Shown here: positions 1 to 9,956 of the stretch, piece after piece
Numbering within the stretch: position 1 is the first letter of the stretch
Layout of the letters: each line of letters starts with the position of its first letter
NCBI RefSeq assembly: GCF_963924675.1
Contig: NC_089219.1
Span: forward strand, 154,462,288 to 154,526,287
Source: Phocoena phocoena
Lineage: Eukaryota; Chordata; Mammalia; Artiodactyla; Phocoenidae
Direction: 5' to 3'
DNA: 64,000 bases
Made by a program: the position numbers and the translations under genes
The notes under the pieces: generated by a model
What the model was told of the DNA's origin: nothing
The model's input: the letters and a program-made list of their open reading frames with translations, nothing else
Databases searched by the model: none

Positions 1-175
1 AGAATTTCCTTTTTCAGCACCTGAAGAGACAGGCAGTATTGAACAACTATCTGAGGAACACTGAACTGACTTTTTGGCAAAACACCCAGTTAACGCCAAA
101 ACTGTGCAAAAATATTTAGAAGAGGCAGAGACATGAGGCAACAAGATCAATGAGAGACGTATTAAATTAAAAGAA
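1..175 (+). pseudogene. possible decayed coding fragment at the left edge
   Basis: Read from base 2, this tract gives about 58 codons of plausible hydrophilic protein (for example SAPEETGSIEQLSEEH, then LAKHPVNAKTVQKYLEEAE), broken only by TGA at 62-64 and TGA at 134-136. Either TGA could be a decayed CGA arginine codon. The bases before it (ttcctttttcag at 5-16) resemble a splice acceptor, so a decayed exon or the tail of a processed pseudogene are both possible. I do not recognise the family. The tract runs off the window edge, so its start and parent gene cannot be judged. Chance is a real alternative. Confidence 0.25.
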
Positions 176-466
176 ATGCCTATCTCTCTATCTGCCAGCC
201 TATCTATCAACAGGGTGAAAAGAGCAAAACAAATGAAATCAATATACTTAATATAGTTGTGAATGTAAAGGTCTGAATATAGATTTTTTAAAAATTGTCT
301 GCACAAGTTGGATATTTGACCTAGTGAGTACATGTGTAGAAATTTATTCTAAGGATTTCACAGAAATCTAGGTACCATGGCATTAATTGGAATACTATTT
401 GTAAAAAAGAAAAACTTGGAAACAATTTGTTTCCAACAATAGGGCATTGTTTAAATAAGTGATATC

Positions 467-770
467 GGGCTTCCCCGGTGGTGCAGTGGTTGAGAATCTG
501 CCTGCTAATGCAGGGGACACAGGTTCGAGCCCTGGTCTGGGAGGATCCCACATGCCGCGGAGCAACTAAGCCCATGCGCCACAACTACTGAGCCTGTGCG
601 TCTGGAGCCTGTGCTCTGCAACAAGAGAGGCCGCGATAGTGAGAGGCCTGCGCACCGCGATGAAGAGTGGCCCCCGCTTGCCACAACTAGAGAAGGCCCA
701 CGCACAGAAATGAAGACGCAACACAGCAAAAACAAACAAATTAATTAATAAACTCCTACAAAAAAAAAAA
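467..770 (+). mobile_element. tRNA-derived SINE, CHR-1/CHR-2 type (long form)
   Basis: The element opens with gggcttccccggtggtgcag, the conserved tRNA-related head of cetacean and hippo SINEs, and ends in an A-rich tail. It is flanked by exact direct repeats aagtgatatc at 457-466 and 771-780, the expected target-site duplication of L1-driven insertion. It contains A-box and B-box type sequences in its first 80 bases. The 3' body carries repeated 'gagcctgtg' and 'ccacaactactgag' modules, unlike the shorter SINEs at 9735, 42454 and 60155. It is non-coding and moved by L1 proteins supplied in trans. Confidence 0.92.
479..542 (+). promoter_or_regulatory. internal RNA polymerase III promoter of the SINE
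   Basis: The A box (TRGYNNARNNG) is matched by tggtgcagtgg at 479-489. The B box (GGTTCGANNCC) is matched exactly by ggttcgagccc at 532-542. This spacing is normal for tRNA-type promoters. Whether it is transcribed is unknown. Confidence 0.7.
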
Positions 771-1189
771 AAGTGATATCATATGTTGAAATATTAAATA
801 ATTTTTAAATTTTCTAAATGAGGAATATTAGATCATGTGGGAAATTGTCATGATAACATTAGGTGAAAAGGTACTAGAAATAAAAATTATATAAACAGTA
901 TATCTTATCCTTATTAAATAATGTATGTATAAAATATATGTAAATATGTATGTTTATATATATGCATATATAAGTGGGAAAATGCAAAAATGGAAAAGAT
1001 AATATTTATCTCAGAGTTCTGCAAGTGTATTTATATTTTTCCATATTTTATAATTTTTCTACCATAAAATATTAATTTAATTACTATGCATTTTTGAACA
1101 ACTCTATTTTTTAAAATTGTTTTTACATATAGAGTGGTCATGTGTTTGCTTAACAGAGTGCAAGTGAAAAATAAAGGCTGTTTTTGTGG

Positions 1190-1440
1190 TTCTCTTGATG
1201 TTTAAAAGACTAAAACAAGTTCTGAGACCTCGAAGTCTACTTTGGCCACACAATTCCACATCTAGTCTGGGAGCTCATCATAAGACTATCAAGCAACTGG
1301 GTGAAAAAGATATTTGCTGCAACACTATTTATAATAGGAGAAACAAGGAACCAACATTAAGGTCTACCGAAAAGGGATTTATGAAATGAATGGTGGTACA
1401 ACCACTGCCTAGAGCTACAGCTATTAAAATGATCATGTTC
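1190..1440 (+). mobile_element. ancient L1 ORF2 C-terminal fragment
   Basis: Phrases such as gcaacactatttataatagg, aaggaaccaacattaagg and gctattaaaatgatcatg match the diverged end of ORF2 in old L1 families. It lies downstream of another L1 3' end in the same orientation, so the two are separate insertions or a duplicated L1 tail. The protein frame is not preserved. Confidence 0.5.
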
Positions 1441-1479
1441 CGGGAACACAAATTCACCCAGAAGGGGCTGTTCTTGCAG

Positions 1480-1580
1480 GCTGTTTGCATCAAACAGGAA
1501 ACGCTGACGATGAAGCTCTCGTTGGAGAACACCTCCCAGAGCATCAGATGTACCTGTGCTTCAACTTCCCCCACATCCAG
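1480..1580 (+). other. exon-like island, function unknown
   Basis: A 101-bp GC-richer segment is bounded by an acceptor-like ctgttcttgcag (ending 1479) and a strong donor-like cag|gtaagg (1578-1586). Two of its three forward frames are open throughout; one reads QTGNADDEALVGEH then LPEHQMYLCFNFPHIQ. I do not recognise the protein. It lies between two ancient L1 fragments and does not resemble L1 sequence at that place. It could be an orphan exon, a decoy splice-site pair, or part of an unrecognised repeat. Confidence 0.2.
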
Positions 1581-1739
1581 GTAAGGCTGCACACCAAGTA
1601 TCACCAGACTGTCCACTTTTCAGGAGAAGCTGAAAAGTGCCTAGGCTTTTCAGATGTTGTGCAGGCCCGGGGGTGGGACTGGGGGGGTGGGAAATAAAAT
1701 GTCTACGGGCTGAATTTAACTAGTCAGACAAGAGTTTGC

Positions 1740-2100
1740 AAACTTTGATGCAGAATTAAATTTATAACTATGTAATAATGTCCAATGCTTACATTAAATT
1801 TTAAAACGGGTTTAAAACATTATGTTTTTATTTAGGTTAAACTATGTGTATATATTAGTATGTTTGTGTGATGTTCACACAAAGGAACATACACACAATA
1901 TAGGGAGATAAAAAGCAGAGATGAATGGATCTGAAAGTACTTTTCTTTGGGTAATGGGTTATTTTGAATGACTTCAGGGGTTTTTTTCCATACTACTGTA
2001 TATCTATATTCTATTATATAAAATATTGTATATTTATACTATTCTGTATTTTTATTTTTGAAACAAACACATGCAGATTTTATGATATAAGAATTAGACA
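1740..2100 (+). mobile_element. ancient L1 3' untranslated remnant
   Basis: AT-rich sequence with the old L1 tail pattern: a gggtaatgggttattttgaa line near 1950, then T-rich 'ctgtatttttatttttg' near 2045. It pairs in order with the ORF2-like fragment at 1190-1440, with the exon-like island between them. Confidence 0.4.
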
Positions 2101-2735
2101 ATTATACTTAATAGAAATATAAATTTCCTTTTTTGCATATGTTGTCTCATTCTGTCTCAAAAGGACCATGTCAGAAGCACTAGATCCAGTTCTGAGCATT
2201 GCCTTTTTGGGAGTATTTTAGAAAACAAAAGCAAGTACAAACGTCAATAAACAAGGTGGGGAAGGGCCTAGACATAATTTCACAGGATTTTTAGGAAAAA
2301 ACATTAGATGTTTTCCTGAAGAAAAGTAGACTTCAGTTGTGTGATAATGGACTACAAAGATGTGAAGTGCAAACATGGGTATTTGAAACTCGGAATCTTT
2401 TTCTCTGTAGTTCCATCAGGTCAAGCTAAGACCAATGGGTGACATGCTTCAGGAAGGCAACTAAAAGGAAGTACTTTGTAGAAATTATAGCTGTTCGTAT
2501 GCTGGATTACCTAACTCACCAAGTAGAGCATTCAAGATACGAGGAGTGCTCAAACAGAGGCCAGGTTACCAGTACTTTTACAGCATGAATTCTTACATTG
2601 GATGAGGTGATAAAACAGATGATGTCAACTTCTAAAATTGAGATCATATTTCCCTTTGAGTCCTAACACTATAATATAATCTCAGTTATGGTATAAAGCA
2701 GGTAACTGATTTGAGAAGGGTACTGAGTTTGAGGA
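2101..2735. other. unassigned AT-rich sequence
   Basis: No gene, repeat family or notable structure recognised in this stretch. Confidence 0.5.
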
Positions 2736-2739
2736 CATA

Positions 2740-2890
2740 TTGACTGATTCATTCCACAAATACTTTACTAAGGGACTATGCTAAGGGCCTGGGATCCCAT
2801 GAAACAAAATGCTAGCAGAAGTGAATCTCTTTAATGAAGCAAAGTATGTGGAAGACAAATCATTAAATGCTTACTTACAGTAAAGCATGC
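2740..2890. repeat. L2-like ancient LINE fragment
   Basis: The pattern 'attccacaaatactttactaagggactatgctaag...' resembles the common mammalian L2-type line 'tattgagcacctactatgtgcc...'. It is heavily diverged and the strand is not assigned. Confidence 0.35.
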
Positions 2891-3505
2891 AATGTATCCT
2901 GAAATAGGATATATAAATGACTATATGTCCAGGGCTTGCCCCAAGAGCAAGTCTTCTCTAAATGGATTATTTTCTTTTCTCTTTCTTTACCTTGTCTTCC
3001 CCACTTACACTTCTACTCTCTGCTTCAGTGAAAGATATTTCTCCTTTCCACTTCTAGCTGAAAAAAAAAACAAGTCTCAAGTGTCAATTTACTATGTAAC
3101 TGTGGGTCCCTCTCTGTATTACAAAACAAGACTCAGGGGCCAGTGAGTCCTGATATCATGACCTCCAAAAGGGTCACAAGGGATCTCCGAAAATTTCAAT
3201 AGTTTTAGAGTCTTTTCTACATCTTTTCCAATGATTCAGGTATGGAGGTTTCTATATCTTGGGCCTAGAATTCCTTCTACTGAGTGGCGAGTCAATGTGC
3301 TTTTAGTGCTTATATCCTATAAGTTCTTTTAATTAGTGTCTTATAGCCTCCCAAAGTGTTTATATATATATGACTGGCCACCATTTAAAATGAAAAAAGT
3401 AATTTACATTGCTACTTATCCTCATTGAGTTGCCCATTTAAGAAGCAGAACTGCACTGTCAGAGCATCCACTTTTGTAATACCTTAGCCATAGTATTTTA
3501 ACATA
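2891..3505. other. unassigned sequence
   Basis: Contains an 84-codon open frame (2892-3146) with no recognisable domain and a short (TA)n near 3361. Nothing else is supported. Confidence 0.5.
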
Positions 3506-3508
3506 TAT

Positions 3509-4137
3509 AGTAGTTCTCAATATTTACAGTGTATTGGAAGCACCATATTAGTCAGGGTACTCCAGAGAAACAGAACCAATAGGAGATATATAATAAATAT
3601 AATGTAATATATGTAATTGCTTTAACATATGTAATTGATATTAAACATATTAAATATATTGTATATTAAATATAAGCTGGAAACTAGGAAATCCAGGGGT
3701 GTAGTTTTCAGAACTGACGTAAGCCACAGTCAGAGGGCAGCGGATCAGATCAAACACTCAGGCAGAGAGAGCAAATTCTCCTTTCCTCTGACTTTTTATT
3801 CTTTTGGGGCCCTCAAGAGATTGGATGAGGCCCACCTACACTGGGGAGGGAAATCTGCTTTACTCCATCTACCAATTCAAATGCTAATCTCATCTGGGAA
3901 CACCCTCACAGACCCACCCAGAAATAATGTTTAGCAAAATATCTGTGTATCTCAGGATACAGTTGAGAGTTGACACTTAAAATTAACCATTACATTCTGC
4001 AAACTTTAAAATACACGAATGCCTCAGTCCAACTCCCAGAAATTCATATTTAATTGGTATAAATTACAGGCTGGGCTTTAAGATTATCAAAAGCTCCCCA
4101 GGAGATTTCAGTGAATCACCAAAAGTTAAGAACCATT
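3509..4137 (-). mobile_element. MER20/MER5-type hAT MITE, split in two
   Basis: The left end tagtagttctcaa (from 3508) and the right end gttaagaaccatta (to about 4137) form the inverted termini typical of these non-autonomous hAT-Charlie elements. The right part carries 'aaagctccccaggagattt', a hallmark line of the family. The middle (3545-3994) is occupied by a different, LTR-like repeat, so the hAT element is the older of the two. Orientation is uncertain because the element is nearly palindromic. Confidence 0.6.
3545..3994 (-). mobile_element. solo LTR-like ancient repeat inside the hAT element
   Basis: It begins with tattagtcagggtactccag and ends with aattaaccattaca, well-known edges of a dispersed mammalian repeat (read on the minus strand it starts TGTAATGG and ends near CTGACTAATA, an LTR-like TG start). 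Internal lines such as ggcagagagagcaaattctc and aatgctaatctcatctggga are conserved. I cannot name the family with certainty. No internal retroviral genes are present. Confidence 0.55.
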
Positions 4138-4365
4138 AACATCATAGAACATTTCTTCCTTGATGAGAAATCAAAATGCTTCTCACTTTTAGCATTGATG
4201 CCCTGGGAGAGATATTATCTACCTCTGTAAGGTGCCTTCAGAGTATCCCACTGTACCCCATGTAGTCAGTATTTTCAAACAGGCCACTGCAAACATGTGC
4301 CTCCAAGTCTGGTAAAAGTCAATCCAAATATTTTTCCCCAACGTGGTAGTAGATGGGCAGAATTT
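4138..4365. other. unassigned sequence
   Basis: No recognisable gene or repeat. Confidence 0.4.
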
Positions 4366-4369
4366 CTTT

Positions 4370-4485
4370 TATGATCACCATGTTGTATGGTAGGCATAAT
4401 TATTCCCATGTAGAGGGTGAACTGAGATTCAGAGAAAAATAGGGGTGCATATTGCCACAAAGCTAGCAAATGTAAAAAATTAGGA
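4370..4485 (-). repeat. MIR fragment
   Basis: The order 'ggcataattattcccatgta...gaactgagattcagag...ccacaaagctagcaaatg' follows the antisense MIR core (ctattattcccattttacag...aaactgaggctcagag...). Diverged. Confidence 0.5.
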
Positions 4486-5110
4486 AAAGGTCAAGTTTTC
4501 TGATCCGAGTTAAATAAGTAGTAGGTATCATTATTTTATTTATTCCACAGATACTACTGTCAGGGGTGAGTAGAATAAAAGCAAATGAATAAAAATGTAG
4601 TCAGCCTATGAACGGGAAGATTAGCTAGCATCCTTCACACAAAAGACCTGATATGTATTCGGCCACTAGAGAGGTTTAGTCAGCTGTATTTACAGTCCCA
4701 TAAATGGAAAGAAGCATCATGACAAAAGGAAATTCTATGAATCCAGGAAAAAACACATCAAATTAAATAAATAATTCACAGGCAGAGCAAAGATTACAGA
4801 GTTGGCTCTGATAACAAAGTATCTAAAATAAGTGGTGATGTGTTTCTCCAACCACACAGGCTGCCAGTCCAGGTGCAAAGGAAAATAAATAAAACTATTA
4901 TAGATCTAGTAAGAGTTAAACAGACAATAAAAACCAACAATGGAGATGAATTTTAAGTTGGTGATTCTTTGAACAATCTTCAAAAGATTTCATTTGCTCT
5001 GTTAACGCAATGTCAAGTCCATTTTAGAAATAAAAGAACATTTTTCTGCTTGCTAGAGTTTAGACATAAATCCTCAAACTGTATTAAATCAAGATGCTTC
5101 TAGAATCATA
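4486..5110. other. unassigned AT-rich sequence
   Basis: Nothing recognisable beyond a short 'tttattccacagatactactgt' line that may be an L2 trace. Confidence 0.4.
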
Positions 5111-5149
5111 GCGCTAAAGATCATCAAGGATTATTAAAGAACTATAGTC

Positions 5150-5285
5150 ACGCCCTCATTTTACAGGTGAGAAAACCAAGGTGGTAAATGACTGTGTGAT
5201 GGGCTTAAAGTCCACATGATTCCCATCAGTGGCCAAAACAAGATTAGAATGCAGGTCTCCCATTTCCTCTTCACTTAATTATTCA
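5150..5285 (-). repeat. MIR fragment
   Basis: Contains cctcattttacaggtgagaa followed by aaccaagg...ttagaatgcaggtctcc, the antisense MIR core in the right order. Confidence 0.6.
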
Positions 5286-6000
5286 TCATCTTTAGTCATT
5301 TTGAGCACAACTAGTGCACTGCTGTTTGAAACCTGACCTTTCCAATGGCAGTCAAAATACCATACTTTAATAGTGCTTCCACTGTCTTTGACCAGAATAT
5401 TAAATAACTGGCAATCAAGTTCTGAGCTTCTTTCCAGATGAATTATACGTTAAGCTCTATTTCAATATTGATTTGTAATATACTTTAAAGCATGTTGATC
5501 TTCCTCTGGTCTCTTCTTACAGTTCTGAGCTACATGAATGCTAGAGTTCCTAAAATTTGTGATTTTCTGAATGGCCATCTCTACTATGTCCACCAACCCA
5601 ACAATAGTCACTGATTGTTGCTAGACAGAAAAAAAAAAAGTTAATAAATTTACAAGTGAAATCCTGTGCTCGTTTTTTTTAATGAAAAACAGAAACCTAT
5701 TTGATTTAGAATCTAAACCCTAGAAGCATACATAGGGCTTAAAGAAATGTATGATTCTTCTATGGAATATTGGAGAATTCTTGTTTAATCAATGGAAGCA
5801 CATCGTTAGTTTACTCAGGTCCCTAAAAAGGTGGAGGACCTCACTTAAAAGAAACAAGTGACTATCTTAGTTAATGTAAATAGAAATGCATTTCCAGCTT
5901 ATTTATGGTTGTTCATTTCTATACCATACAGTGGTCTGTTTCTCAAGACATCAGTATAAAAGGCAAATTGATAGGTGAGAAGGGTAAGTGGTATAATAAA
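5286..6000. other. unassigned sequence
   Basis: No gene or repeat recognised. Short A tracts near 5628 and 5670. Confidence 0.4.
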
Positions 6001-6004
6001 AAAG

Positions 6005-6105
6005 TTAAAAGCAGGGGCTACATGACATGGACAAGTTACTCAGCCTTTCTAATCTTCCATATGCACATCTATAAAACAGGGAATAAAACATATTACAAAG
6101 AGATA
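6005..6105 (+). repeat. MIR fragment
   Basis: 'gacatggacaagttactcag' then 'cacatctataaaacaggga' follow the sense MIR core (gggcaagttactcaacc...catctgtaaaatgggga). Confidence 0.6.
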
Positions 6106-6484
6106 TGCTTCTTCTCCCACCATGCTTTGGCCTTCACATGTTTGGGAGGCATAGGAGATCCAGTGCCTTTCCCCTCCATCCTATTCTTGGAAGAGGAATT
6201 GTTAATGTTATTGGTCAGTAACCAGAACATCTATGGAGCAATGGGTAGAATTATTACATTTGAAAGTGACAAACGTGTCACATGGTTCTGTCCCAGTAGC
6301 TCAGCTTATGATTCACAGAATAAGGCATGTTAGCTTAAGCTTGTCCCATGACCTAGTCATCTGTGATTTGGGGGCAAGAGAAAGAGAGAAGGAAAGCCTC
6401 AATTAGAATTCCAAAATGAAGTAACAGAGGCTAGCTCACTAGTAATAAATAATACTTTGGTCTTTTCTGATTATCGTTTCTTGT
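6106..6484. other. unassigned sequence
   Basis: Part of the longest non-L1 open frame of the window (5905-6333, 142 codons) lies here. That frame runs through the MIR fragment and shows no domain, so it is taken as chance. Confidence 0.4.
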
Positions 6485-6489
6485 GTATG

Positions 6490-6640
6490 GATCCCTTGGC
6501 AGGAAACTTAACCACCCACTTCAGAGGTCTGTTATGAAGTCCGATACGGTATAAAAAGTGCACAGAAAAAAAAAAAAAAGTGCACAGTGCAGTGCCTCAT
6601 ATGCAATAAGCTGTCAAAGAATATTATCTAGATGACCTTG
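6490..6640 (+). repeat. MIR 3' half with a short poly(A) insertion
   Basis: 'ggaaacttaaccacccacttcagaggtctgttatgaag...cagtgcctcatatgcaataagctg' matches the 3' half of sense MIR. A run of 14 A (6566-6579) interrupts it and is bordered by the direct repeat aaaagtgcacag (6554-6565 and 6576-6587, overlapping the A run). Confidence 0.55.
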
Positions 6641-7315
6641 GATTTGCACTTAAATGTTTGTTATTAAATCAGTTTGCAAGGGACTAGTATCCAGAGCCTC
6701 AGGATAAAGTAGATTCATGTGAGTTAATAAATGAAAAGCTCTCTGAAATTCTAGATGGCAGGTCATGCTAACTCAGGTAAGTGGAAGCTGGTGGCTGGGC
6801 GTTCCCTCAGGACACGTGTTTTGATGGAATGAGGACTCAGGGTGTAGAAACCAGCTTGGCAGTGGATGGTAAACCATTGCCCAGCACATGCTGCCTCCTG
6901 TTAAGCAGAAGGCTCTCATGCAAATTGCTTTCTGAATCATTAGCTGTCGGCAACCCTCATCTCTCCTGCAGCTGTTCTTTCTGATTTTGCCTGCAAACTT
7001 TTCATATTGGGCAGGCTCCCAAGCCAAACAAGTTGCCCCTCTGCAGGCTTTGTTCCTGGGGGCGAGAAGTGAACCTCACAGATAAGTCAAAGTAAGGATG
7101 CACCATGGACTAATACACACTGAAGGAACAGACTCCTTTAAGCTAAGGTGATGAATGCCTTTGAAAGTAATTTTCATGTGGCTTCCTGTGAGAATGTCAG
7201 CCAGGCTCCAGAAGTTATATGCTGCAATTTTAAAATTATCTGCCTCTGTAGACTTCTAAAGCTTCTATCAGCTAAGAAGTATCTTTTTTAAAAAAGAAAA
7301 TATTTTCATACAATT
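6641..7315. other. unassigned sequence
   Basis: No gene or repeat family recognised. Overlapping 67- and 84-codon frames on opposite strands near 6773-7027 show no domain. Confidence 0.4.
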
Positions 7316-7317
7316 TT

Positions 7318-8015
7318 AAAGACTACTTTTTATTGGCTATATTCCCCCTGTTGTATAATACATCCTGGAGCCTACTTTATACCCAATAGTTTGTACTTCC
7401 CACTTCCCAATTCCAACTCTTAAATTGCCTTTCCCCCTCCCCCACTGGCAATTACTAGTTTGTTCTCTATATCTGTGAGTCTGCTTCTTTTATGTTATAT
7501 TCACCAGTTTGTTTTATTTCTTAGATTCCACATATAAGCGATATCATACAGTATTTATCTTTCTCTGTCTGACTTGTTTCTCTTAGAATAATGCCCTCTA
7601 AGTCCATCCATGTTGCTTCAAATGGCAAAATTAATTTCATTCTTTTTTATGGCTGAGTAGTATTTATATATATATATGTATGCAAATATATAAATTTAAA
7701 TTATATATATATTATATTATATATATATTCATATATATATATATATAAAATATTCTTTATCCATTGATCTGTTGATGGACACTCAGGTTGTTTCCACATC
7801 TTGGCAATCATAAATAATGCCTCTATGATGCTGCGAACATTGGGGTGCATGTATCTTTTTGAATTATAGTTTTGTTTGGATATATGCCCAGGAGTGGGAT
7901 TGCTGGATCATATGGTAATTCTATTTTTAGCTTTTGAGGGACCTCCGTACTGTTTTCCACGGTGGCTGTACCAATTTATTACATTCCCACCAGAGGAATG
8001 TGTGGGAAATTTCTG
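7318..8015 (-). mobile_element. 5'-truncated L1, 3' end on the minus strand
   Basis: From left to right the sequence runs backward through an L1: 3' untranslated lines (ctttttattggctatattcc, gattccacatataagcgata, agtccatccatgttgcttca), then ORF2 C-terminal lines (ccattgatctgttgatggac, catatgcccaggagtggg-like wording, attcccaccagaggaatgtg). It is cut off near the C-terminal region, so only the last few hundred bases inserted. A (TA)n expansion at about 7661-7750 lies inside it. No coding capacity is left. Confidence 0.8.
7661..7750. repeat. (TA)n-rich microsatellite
   Basis: Alternating TA with a few interruptions, inside the antisense L1 at the place where L1 wording continues on both sides. 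Confidence 0.85.
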
Positions 8016-8060
8016 TACCTTGTGCTCAATTTTACTGTGAACCTAAAACTTAATTAATTA
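8010..8060 (+). repeat. possible L1M 3' end fragment
   Basis: 'gtgggaaatttctgtacctt...tgctcaattttactgtgaacctaaaact' matches a 3'-end line seen in old L1 subfamilies, read on the plus strand. Short and uncertain. Confidence 0.35.
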
Positions 8061-8065
8061 ATTCC

Positions 8066-8860
8066 CAGCAGCATTAGCAAATAAGACCATGCATTTTTTT
8101 TAAAATCTTTTTTTAAGGCATCGTAAATATTTGCTGAATAAAATGAGAAACTCTATCTCGATTGGGTGGATTAAATCAGCAGAAACTAAGCTTCACCTGT
8201 GATTTTAGCAGCTGAACTGGTTGAGAAATTCAAAGCAGAACAGGCACAAGTCCTCTCTGAACAAGGTAAGGTACAAGAAAAGGAAGGATGGATGTTGTAG
8301 GCAAATCATAACACTCTATCATGGCTAAATATAATATCAGGAATTAAATAACTTGAAATCATATAAAAGTTTCCTTTATTCGTATGCCCCCTCCCGCATA
8401 AAGTGGAAGGTGAGCACAAATGTAAATCAAGCAGGCAGAGGCTCCCACTATCTTATATATGAAATCAAAATTTTAAAGTGTTTTCTTCAGAATTCCTTTT
8501 GCCTGGGTGCAGAAGAAAAAGTAGCTGATCAGTGCACCCAAAGGTAAAATGAAAAATAGTAAAAGAAAGTTTTTCTACATTTTTGAATTTAAAATCTGAA
8601 ATACATTTCTTTAACACTCTTCTTATTTATACCCATGTACCTTAAAAACCAAAATTAAAATTAAATTGTATTAGAGCAGAGGAGCAAAAATTTCCAGCCA
8701 ATCAAAAGGTTAAGTGGTGCCTGATACACTGTTTGAATAAAGTTACGAATCCATATCCAGACTCAGCTAGAAAATTAAAGCGTGCTGTGATCACTTGGTA
8801 CGAAGAGGGGTCATGGCAATTGATTTTATTTATACACACTTTCATACATAATAATTTATC
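8066..8860. other. unassigned AT-rich sequence
   Basis: No gene or repeat recognised. A 64-codon frame at 8353-8547 has no domain. Confidence 0.4.
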
Positions 8861-8869
8861 AAATTTGTC

Positions 8870-9060
8870 CTATGCCACTTTCCATGCTCATTTAATCCTC
8901 GTTTAATCTCTACCAAATGAATACTGTGAAACATGTTTAATCATTATTCCCATTTCCAAGATGTGGAAACTGAGGCAGGAAGTATGGTACATCAAAATTC
9001 AGAAATTTTGTCACTCCAAATATCTCCAGGTCTAGCTCTTTAACCTGTATAATAGTCTTT
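8870..9060 (-). repeat. MIR element
   Basis: 'ctcatttaatcctcgtttaa...tcattattcccatttccaag...gtggaaactgaggcagg' is the antisense MIR order. Confidence 0.7.
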
Positions 9061-9254
9061 CTCTCTTTTCCTTGCCGTGTGAACCTTTCATCTTCTCCCA
9101 CTGTCAAATTCAAGTGTTAACTCTAACCTCTCTTGACCTCCGCTATCCACTGAAGGATGCCTTCTGGCTTCCTAGAAAAGCTTCACCATTCTTAGCAGAG
9201 TACTTGAGATCTAGCAGGTGCTTTGTTAAGTGAATGAGTTAATAAACATATAAG

Positions 9255-9375
9255 AGAACATTAAACTTGCCATTTAAGGGATGGAGAAACAGGCTCTGAA
9301 AGATTAAGTAACTTCCTTCATGTAAGGGGTCAAGCTGGAATTCAGATTCTGAAGCCCAAGTGATCATCCTCAGAA
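9255..9375 (-). repeat. MIR fragment
   Basis: 'atggagaaacaggctctgaaagattaagtaacttcc...caagctggaattcagattctg' follows the antisense MIR core and 5' head. Confidence 0.65.
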
Positions 9376-9594
9376 TAATCTAAGTTATCTTCATTGGGAT
9401 AGAATATGCTCAGTCTATATCCCTCACTAGACTCTAAGGAACAAGAAGGCAGTACTAGGTACCTAATGCACTTCATTTTGGGTAAATTTTTCATTTATGC
9501 AAAAATACTTGCGTAAAGATAGACTAAAGCCTTAAGCTTTCCCTGCTGGATTCCCTGCTCAACTGTGAGTACTCCTGTGATGAAAACTCGCCTA

Positions 9595-9717
9595 ACGCAC
9601 TGAATGACCTTGACCAAGCAGCTTTCCTTTACAGCCTCCATTTTCTTTTCTGTAAAATACTGTTGACAGGACATGTTCCACCTGCCTCATAGAAATGTGT
9701 TTATAAAGCACTCTGGA
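9595..9717 (+). repeat. MIR fragment cut by a SINE
   Basis: 'tgaatgaccttgaccaagcag...tccattttcttttctgtaaa...cacctgcctcatag' matches sense MIR. The SINE at 9735-9939 is inserted at its downstream edge. Confidence 0.6.
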
Positions 9718-9734
9718 AAGCATGAAGCTTTCTT

Positions 9735-9939
9735 TTTTTTTTTTTTTTCGGTACGTGGGCCTCTCACTGTTGTGGCCTCTCCTGTTGCGGAGCACAGGCT
9801 CCGGATGCGCAGGCTCAGCAGCCATGGCTCACGGGCCCAGCCGCTCCACGGCATGTGGGATCTTCCCGGACCGGGGCACGACCCTGTGTCCCCTGCATCG
9901 GCAGGCGGACTCTCAACCACTGAACCACCAGGGAAGCCC
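9735..9939 (-). mobile_element. tRNA-derived SINE, CHR-1/CHR-2 type (short form)
   Basis: On the plus strand it starts with a T tract, then cggtacgtgggcctctcact, and ends ccaccagggaagccc, the reverse complement of the SINE head. The 17-bp direct repeats aagcatgaagctttctt at 9718-9734 and 9940-9956 are identical, which suggests a fairly young insertion. The B box is altered: the plus strand reads gggcacgaccc at the expected place. Open frames across it (for example 9673-9999) are the usual translations of this repeat, not genes. Confidence 0.94.
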
Positions 9940-9956
9940 AAGCATGAAGCTTTCTT

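Larger units (their letters stand above)
290..1130 (+). mobile_element. ancient L1 3' end, interrupted by a SINE
   Basis: The left part (about 290-466) resembles the end of old L1 ORF2 (lines like ttggaaacaa, ccaacaataggg, gtttaaataa). The right part (781-1130) resembles the AT-rich 3' untranslated region of old L1ME-type elements (tttttccatattttataattt). The SINE at 467-770 sits inside it. No open frame survives. The subfamily is inferred from memory of consensus wording. Confidence 0.5.

Noticed and set aside
467..542. tRNA-like sequence with A and B boxes
   Set aside because: It is the tRNA-derived head of a SINE with A-rich tail and target-site duplications. No tRNA cloverleaf or acceptor end is kept.
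5905..6333. 142-codon open frame
   Set aside because: It runs through a MIR fragment, has no recognisable domain and no splice or promoter context. It is the length expected from chance in a window this size.
7661..7750. Palindromic TA tract as a regulatory site or origin
   Set aside because: It is a plain TA microsatellite inside an old L1; nothing supports function.
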